Assembly (NCBI GenBank): GCA_944392525.1 | Contig: CALXXB010000060.1 | Location: 1-6,981 of the forward strand | Source: an uncultured Clostridia bacterium | GTDB taxonomy: Bacteria > Bacillota_A > Clostridia > TANB77 > CAG-508 | Reading direction: 5' to 3' | Length of the DNA stretch: 6,981 nucleotides | Part shown: one piece after another, positions 4,441 to 6,981 of the stretch | Layout of the letters: every line of letters begins with the position of its first letter | Position numbering within the stretch: the stretch's first letter is position 1 | Translations under genes and position numbers: made by a program | Notes under the pieces: generated by a model | Told to the model about the DNA's origin: nothing | The model's input: the letters and a program-made list of their open reading frames with translations, nothing else | Databases searched by the model: none

Positions 4441-5238
4441 ATGACATTTTTATTAAATTGTGCTAAAGGAATATTAATCGGTAGTGGTGCAATTCTTCCA
4501 GGAATCAGTAGTGGTGTTCTTTGTATTATATTTGGTATCTATGAAAAGTTATTAGACAGTATTATACATTTTTTTAAAGATATTAAAGCAAATATAAAAT
4601 TCTTACTTCCTATTGCTATCGGAGTTGCAATTGGCGTTTTAATTTTTAGTAATTTCTTAAACTATTTTTTAATTAATTTTCCTATACAAACAAAGTCTAT
4701 TTTTATAGGATTAATTTTAGGAAGTGTTCCTTCTTTAATAAAAGAATCTAATAAAAAATCTGAATTTAAACCTGTTTTTTTACTATACACCTTAGTCGCA
4801 TTTTTATTTGGTATCTTATTAGTTGTTTTAGAAAATTATATTCCAAATACTCAAGCAACTTCTACCTTTAACTTCTTCTACTTAATAATATCAGGATTTA
4901 TTATGTCTGTTGGAATAATAGTTCCTGGAGTTAGTAGTACTATTATTTTAATGCTTATGGGAGTTTATAATGTTTATTTATCTTCTATTTCTACATTATA
5001 TTTTCCAGTGTTAATTCCTATGGGAATAGGTTTAATTTTTGGTTGCTTTCTTGTCATGAAATTAACGAATTTTTTACTAAATAATTTTTACGAGAAGACA
5101 TTTTATTCAATTATAGGCTTTTCTCTAGGCTCTATTTTAGTACTTATGCCTGATATTTCTTTTGATATAACTGGCATCATTTCTATTCTTTGCATCTTTC
5201 TTGGCTTTTTACTTTTTTCTTTATTTGGTAAAAAATAA
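4441..5238 (+). CDS. popT: DUF368 / PopT-family undecaprenyl-phosphate transporter
   Basis: Polytopic membrane protein of 265 residues. DUF368 proteins (PopT) were shown to return the lipid carrier undecaprenyl phosphate across the membrane, feeding cell-wall and teichoic-acid synthesis. The family mark is an internal repeat with a broken helix: AILPGISSGVLCIIFGIYEKL at residues 17-37 and IIVPGVSSTIILMLMGVYN at 159-177, both present. About eight hydrophobic segments alternate with short Lys/Glu loops. The start is ATG 4441, not the in-frame GTG at 4432, because that GTG is part of the Shine-Dalgarno AGAGGTG (4428-4434), six bases before the ATG. It is single-gene, divergent from sigK, and meets the U32 gene tail to tail. 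The family call is firm; the substrate comes from work on relatives. Confidence 0.88.
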   Translation: MTFLLNCAKGILIGSGAILPGISSGVLCIIFGIYEKLLDSIIHFFKDIKANIKFLLPIAIGVAIGVLIFSNFLNYFLINFPIQTKSIFIGLILGSVPSLIKESNKKSEFKPVFLLYTLVAFLFGILLVVLENYIPNTQATSTFNFFYLIISGFIMSVGIIVPGVSSTIILMLMGVYNVYLSSISTLYFPVLIPMGIGLIFGCFLVMKLTNFLLNNFYEKTFYSIIGFSLGSILVLMPDISFDITGIISILCIFLGFLLFSLFGKK

Positions 5239-5247
5239 TATTATACT

Positions 5248-5287
5248 AATTAAAAAAGGTATAATAACTGTAGTTACTATACCTTTC
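5248..5287. terminator. Terminator between the convergent popT and U32 genes
   Basis: Arms 5255-5268 and 5273-5286 form a 14-bp stem with a TGTA loop. Its one mismatch on the plus strand (5264/5277) is a G.U pair on the minus strand, where a run of six U's follows. It is thus best as the terminator of the leftward U32 operon and probably also stops popT. The 12-bp direct repeat TAATATTATACT flanks it (5236-5247 and 5291-5302). Confidence 0.8.
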
Positions 5288-5302
5288 AATTAATATTATA
5301 CT

Positions 5303-6532
5303 TTATTTTTTTCTTCTTATTATCCAATCTTTTTTACATTTTATTGGTAGATGCATTTTTACTTTTTGTCCTTTTACTCCTGGACTTATTTCATTTATTT
5401 CTTCATCTGTTTCGTAATTAAATAGTTTTTCAATTTTAAATTCATATGGTTCTATTTTATTTGGAACTATTATTTCTAATGTATCTCCAACATTTAATTT
5501 ATTCTTTATTTCTATTGTAGAAATATTTTCATCATACTCTACAACTTTTCCTCCAAATTCATAATCCTCATTATATTGTCTTCCTTTGTATTCTTGGATA
5601 TCTTTATTATTTCTATCATTAAAATAAAATGTTGTTAATCCTCTTGTTTTTACTTTATCTAATTCTTTTAGATATTTTTTATAATCATAATTTTCAGGAT
5701 CTTTTTCATAATCATCTATTGCATTCCTATATGCATTTATTACACTTGCTAGATAATACTCTGTTTTTAATCTTCCTTCTATCTTCATACTGTCTACACC
5801 CATATCTATTATTTCTGGTATTTCTTTTATTAAGCATAAATCTTTTGAAGAAAAGATACTTGTTCCATATTTATCTATTTCTATTGGCATTAATTCTCCT
5901 GGATTATTTTTTTCTTCTGCATACAAATTATAAGACCATCTACAACTTTGTGCACAATCTCCAAGATTAGCACTTCTACAAGCTAAGAAATCACTTAAGA
6001 AACATCTTCCAGAAAAAGCAAAACATATTGCTCCATGTATAAATATTTCTATTTCCATTCCCTCTGGTTTGTTTTTCATTATATATTTTAATTGTTCTTT
6101 ATTCATTTCTCTTGCCATTATCATTCTTTTAGCACCGTTTTTATACCAGAAATTTGCTGAATGAAGACTTACTATATTTGCTTGTGTGCTTACATTTATC
6201 TTTACACTGGGTGCATATTCTTTTAAAATTTCTATTACTCCTCCGTCTGCTGCAATAATTCCATCTGGTTTTAATTCTTCTAATTTTTTTGCCATCTCGA
6301 TTATTTCTGGATATTTTTCATCCCACGCAAATATATTTAGTGTTACATATACTTTCTTTCCTATGCTATGTGCATATTTTATTGTATTTACTAAATCATC
6401 ATCTTTCATATCTGCTCTAGTTCTTAATGATAATTCTGATGTTCCACAATATACTGCATCTGCACCATAAAGAAAAGCTATCTTTGCTTTTTCAAATGAA
6501 CCTGCTGGTGCTAATAATTCTGGTTTTTTCAT
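5303..6532 (-). CDS. trhP: Peptidase U32 family protein, tRNA uridine-34 hydroxylase type (TrhP/YrrO)
   Basis: U32 proteins of this group are not proven proteases: in E. coli and B. subtilis TrhP makes 5-hydroxyuridine at the wobble position (U34) of tRNAs, using prephenate-dependent chemistry and an iron-sulfur cluster. The 409 residues open with ELLAPAGSFEKAKIAFLYGADAVY typical of the family. The signature segment has C170 and C177 in HGAICFAFSGRCFLS and C193/C197 in NLGDCAQSCRW as likely cluster ligands. MKIEGRLKTEYY (249-260) closes the catalytic half, and a C-terminal beta domain (GDTLEII) follows. The length matches the YrrO-like long form. AAGGAG lies eight bases before the ATG, and the upstream methyltransferase ends only 17 bases away, so they form one operon, as yrrM-yrrN-yrrO do in B. 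subtilis; a short YrrN-like partner is not between them here. A closely related rRNA hydroxylase (RlhA) is the alternative. Confidence 0.85.
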   Translation of the reverse strand: MKKPELLAPAGSFEKAKIAFLYGADAVYCGTSELSLRTRADMKDDDLVNTIKYAHSIGKKVYVTLNIFAWDEKYPEIIEMAKKLEELKPDGIIAADGGVIEILKEYAPSVKINVSTQANIVSLHSANFWYKNGAKRMIMAREMNKEQLKYIMKNKPEGMEIEIFIHGAICFAFSGRCFLSDFLACRSANLGDCAQSCRWSYNLYAEEKNNPGELMPIEIDKYGTSIFSSKDLCLIKEIPEIIDMGVDSMKIEGRLKTEYYLASVINAYRNAIDDYEKDPENYDYKKYLKELDKVKTRGLTTFYFNDRNNKDIQEYKGRQYNEDYEFGGKVVEYDENISTIEIKNKLNVGDTLEIIVPNKIEPYEFKIEKLFNYETDEEINEISPGVKGQKVKMHLPIKCKKDWIIRRKK

Positions 6533-6549
6533 ATCTATTTCTCCTTTTA

Positions 6550-6981
6550 TTATTTTTTTGCAAATTTTGTTATTGCTAAGCCATCTCCGACTTCTAATAT
6601 CTTTGTATCTAAATTTTCGTCTTCTGTGGTTTCTTTTATATATTCTCTTAAATTTCTTACTGCTGTACGTTGTTTATGCTTATTATAATCACTTAAAACA
6701 TATCCTTTATATAAAATATTGTCTGCAAATATTATACCATTATCTGCAAGCATTCTAAGAGATTCTTTTAAGAAAAATGGATATTTACCTTTTGCTGCAT
6801 CAATAAAAATAGCGTCATATTTTCCTTCTAATGTTGGTAATATTTCTACAGCATCACCTTCATAGATATTTATTTTACCTTCTACTTCCGCTCTTTTTAT
6901 ATTTTCTTTTGCCTCTATTACTCTTGTCTGGTCTCTTTCTATTGTATCTATACTTCCATCTTCACTTAAAAATTCTGTAAA
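6550..6981 (-). CDS. trmR: Class I SAM O-methyltransferase, TrmR/YrrM type (5' end beyond window)
   Basis: The frame is open from the right edge (6981) to the stop at 6550; 143 C-terminal residues are visible, so a nearby internal Met at 6753 is not the start. Seen are the acidic strand after the cofactor loop (DTIERDQ), EGDAVEILPTLEGKYDAIFIDAAKGKYPFFL with the Asp that binds the metal and methyl acceptor, ADNGIIFADNILYKGY, and the C-terminal LEVGDGLAITKFAKK. This is the O-methyltransferase family 3 pattern (catechol/caffeoyl-CoA type). The N-terminal glycine loop, about 75 residues, is outside. Beside a U32/TrhP gene the best match is TrmR (YrrM), which methylates 5-hydroxyuridine to 5-methoxyuridine at tRNA position 34 in B. 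subtilis. That role is inferred from the pairing. Confidence 0.82.
   Translation of the reverse strand, partial: FTEFLSEDGSIDTIERDQTRVIEAKENIKRAEVEGKINIYEGDAVEILPTLEGKYDAIFIDAAKGKYPFFLKESLRMLADNGIIFADNILYKGYVLSDYNKHKQRTAVRNLREYIKETTEDENLDTKILEVGDGLAITKFAKK

Noticed and set aside
5629..6470. Plus-strand open frames at 5629-5970 and 6186-6470
   Set aside because: Both lie opposite the U32 gene, lack start signals and have low-complexity hydrophobic translations.
6558..6758. Plus-strand open frame opposite the methyltransferase
   Set aside because: Mirror of a real coding frame; Leu/Tyr-rich and without a ribosome-binding site.
1..6981. CRISPR arrays, tRNA or rRNA genes
   Set aside because: No regularly spaced repeats, no tRNA cloverleaf or TTCGA-type T arm, and no rRNA sequence was seen on either strand.

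Overview
This is an AT-rich window, about 25-30 % G+C in most genes. It looks like a low-GC, endospore-forming Firmicute, most likely a member of the Clostridia. Reasons: AGA/AGG/CGT arginine codons dominate, the ribosome-binding sites are strong (AGGAG, GGAGG), and it carries PepV, hemolysin III, sporulation sigma-K, DUF368/PopT and the yrrM-yrrO type tRNA-modification gene pair. The species cannot be named from the sequence.

Layout. Positions 1-87 look like the right end of an IS200/IS605-type element, with the 3' part of its guide-RNA scaffold; any tnpB lies off the left edge. It abuts the promoter of a pepV-type M20 dipeptidase (139-1542, +), which ends in a bidirectional terminator. The gene-free stretch 1586-2047 holds a roughly 185-nt, highly foldable RNA candidate (raiA-type or 6S-like). 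It also has an opposing promoter, two plus-directed terminators and a possible 45-nt promoter-to-terminator unit. Next, on the minus strand, come a hemolysin III/TrhA-family membrane protein (2048-2722), a GC-richer orphan gene with a 'YWLAS' C-terminal motif (2837-3502) and the sporulation sigma factor sigK (3598-4310). Divergent from sigK is a PopT/DUF368 undecaprenyl-phosphate carrier (4441-5238, +). The right part is a minus-strand operon: an O-methyltransferase of TrmR/YrrM type (partial, 6550-6981) followed by a peptidase U32/TrhP protein (5303-6532). Together they would hydroxylate and then methylate the wobble uridine of tRNAs.

Most interesting point. sigK is not in one frame. It starts at 4310 behind a perfect Shine-Dalgarno, with a normal pro-sigma-K leader, and then needs two +1 frame changes to reach the intact body of the protein. 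Both changes fall exactly on an in-frame CGG codon followed by A, so that skipping the C gives GGA (Gly). I find no other in-frame CGG in the roughly 1,900 codons read in this window. This suggests either programmed +1 frameshifting at a rare or unassigned CGG codon in a developmental regulator, or a coincidence of two C insertions. The neighbouring operon modifies the class of tRNAs that would occupy the ribosomal P site at both slip points (Val GUU, Ser UCU), which may be chance but is testable.
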